DNA from: Candidatus Poribacteria bacterium
GTDB taxonomy: Bacteria > Poribacteria > WGA-4E > WGA-3G
Length of the DNA stretch: 13,877 nt
Assembly (NCBI GenBank): GCA_009845505.1
Contig: VXZL01000279.1
Location: 1-13,877, forward strand
Reading direction: 5' to 3'
Program-made: the position numbers and the translations under genes
Notes under the pieces: generated by a model
Databases searched by the model: none
What the model saw: only the letters and a program-made list of their open reading frames with translations
Told to the model about the DNA's origin: nothing
Shown: positions 13,741 to 13,877 of the stretch, one piece after another
Numbering within the stretch: position 1 is the first letter of the stretch
How the letters are laid out: each line of letters starts with the position of its first letter

Positions 13741-13845
13741 GAAGTTTAAGTTCAAATCATTGTGACTGTATTGTTGCGAAGCATTCTTTTGTTCCTGACA
13801 ACAACCTTTGAAATAAGTGAAGATAATTTCATACTTTAATTTAAG

Positions 13846-13877
13846 ATGAAGAATATGAGCAATTTAAATGATTTAAT
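13846..13877 (+). CDS. possible start of next gene, cut by window end
   Basis: ATG at 13846 (second in-frame ATG at 13855) opens a frame that runs off the window (MKNMSNLNDL). No clear ribosome binding site precedes it, and about 100 nt separate it from the promoter start. Only ten codons are visible, so this is weak. Confidence 0.2.
   Translation, partial: MKNMSNLNDL

Overview
The window reads as a bacterial chromosome segment with moderate GC, mostly plus-strand genes, and recurring families: four phytanoyl-CoA dioxygenase (PhyH)-like proteins, a Gfo/Idh/MocA dehydrogenase, an Rpn/PD-(D/E)XK nuclease-like protein, tandem HAD hydrolases and palindromic intergenic repeats. From memory this resembles Candidatus Poribacteria or a related uncultured marine or sponge-associated lineage. 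That is an inference from gene content; no rRNA or marker gene is present to prove it. I see no tRNA, rRNA, CRISPR array or complete insertion sequence.

Layout. 3-380: 3' part of a hypothetical gene cut by the window edge. 435-2434: Gfo/Idh/MocA oxidoreductase followed closely by PhyH-A. 2451-3671 (minus): PhyH-B with a long helical C-terminal extension, convergent with PhyH-A. 3672-3972: divergent promoter region with a near-consensus sigma70-type promoter on each strand. 3973-6576: alpha/beta hydrolase, a possible 10-codon leader ORF, then the overlapping paralogues PhyH-C and PhyH-D. 6577-6788: palindromic repeat and promoter. 6789-8420: NuoE-NuoF fusion flavoprotein. 8575-9765: MFS transporter. 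9766-9929: second, inverted copy of the palindromic repeat. 9930-10457: small beta-sandwich protein. 10466-10590: inverted-repeat leader, then queC (10594-11280). 11339-12247: Rpn-like protein from a promoter placed for leaderless transcription. 12290-13706: two tandem HAD hydrolases, the first shortened by an in-frame stop. 13707-13877: no complete gene, but a strong outward promoter.

How the genes may work together. The first 6.6 kb is dominated by oxidative small-molecule chemistry: non-haem Fe(II)/2-oxoglutarate oxygenases, an NAD(P)-dependent dehydrogenase and a serine hydrolase, consistent with catabolism or tailoring of host- or algae-derived compounds (substrates unknown). NuoEF, MFS, queC, Rpn and HAD genes look like independent units.

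Most interesting points: PhyH-D lacks the metal-binding Asp and has H-x-G, as in Fe/2OG halogenases, while its tandem partner PhyH-C keeps H-x-D; the queC leader can form two mutually exclusive pairings, one of which sequesters the ribosome binding site; HAD-1 carries a still-recognisable C-terminal tail beyond its stop; the two start/stop junctions around PhyH-C have the same 7-nt geometry; and one palindromic repeat copy carries a 32-nt insert at its centre.
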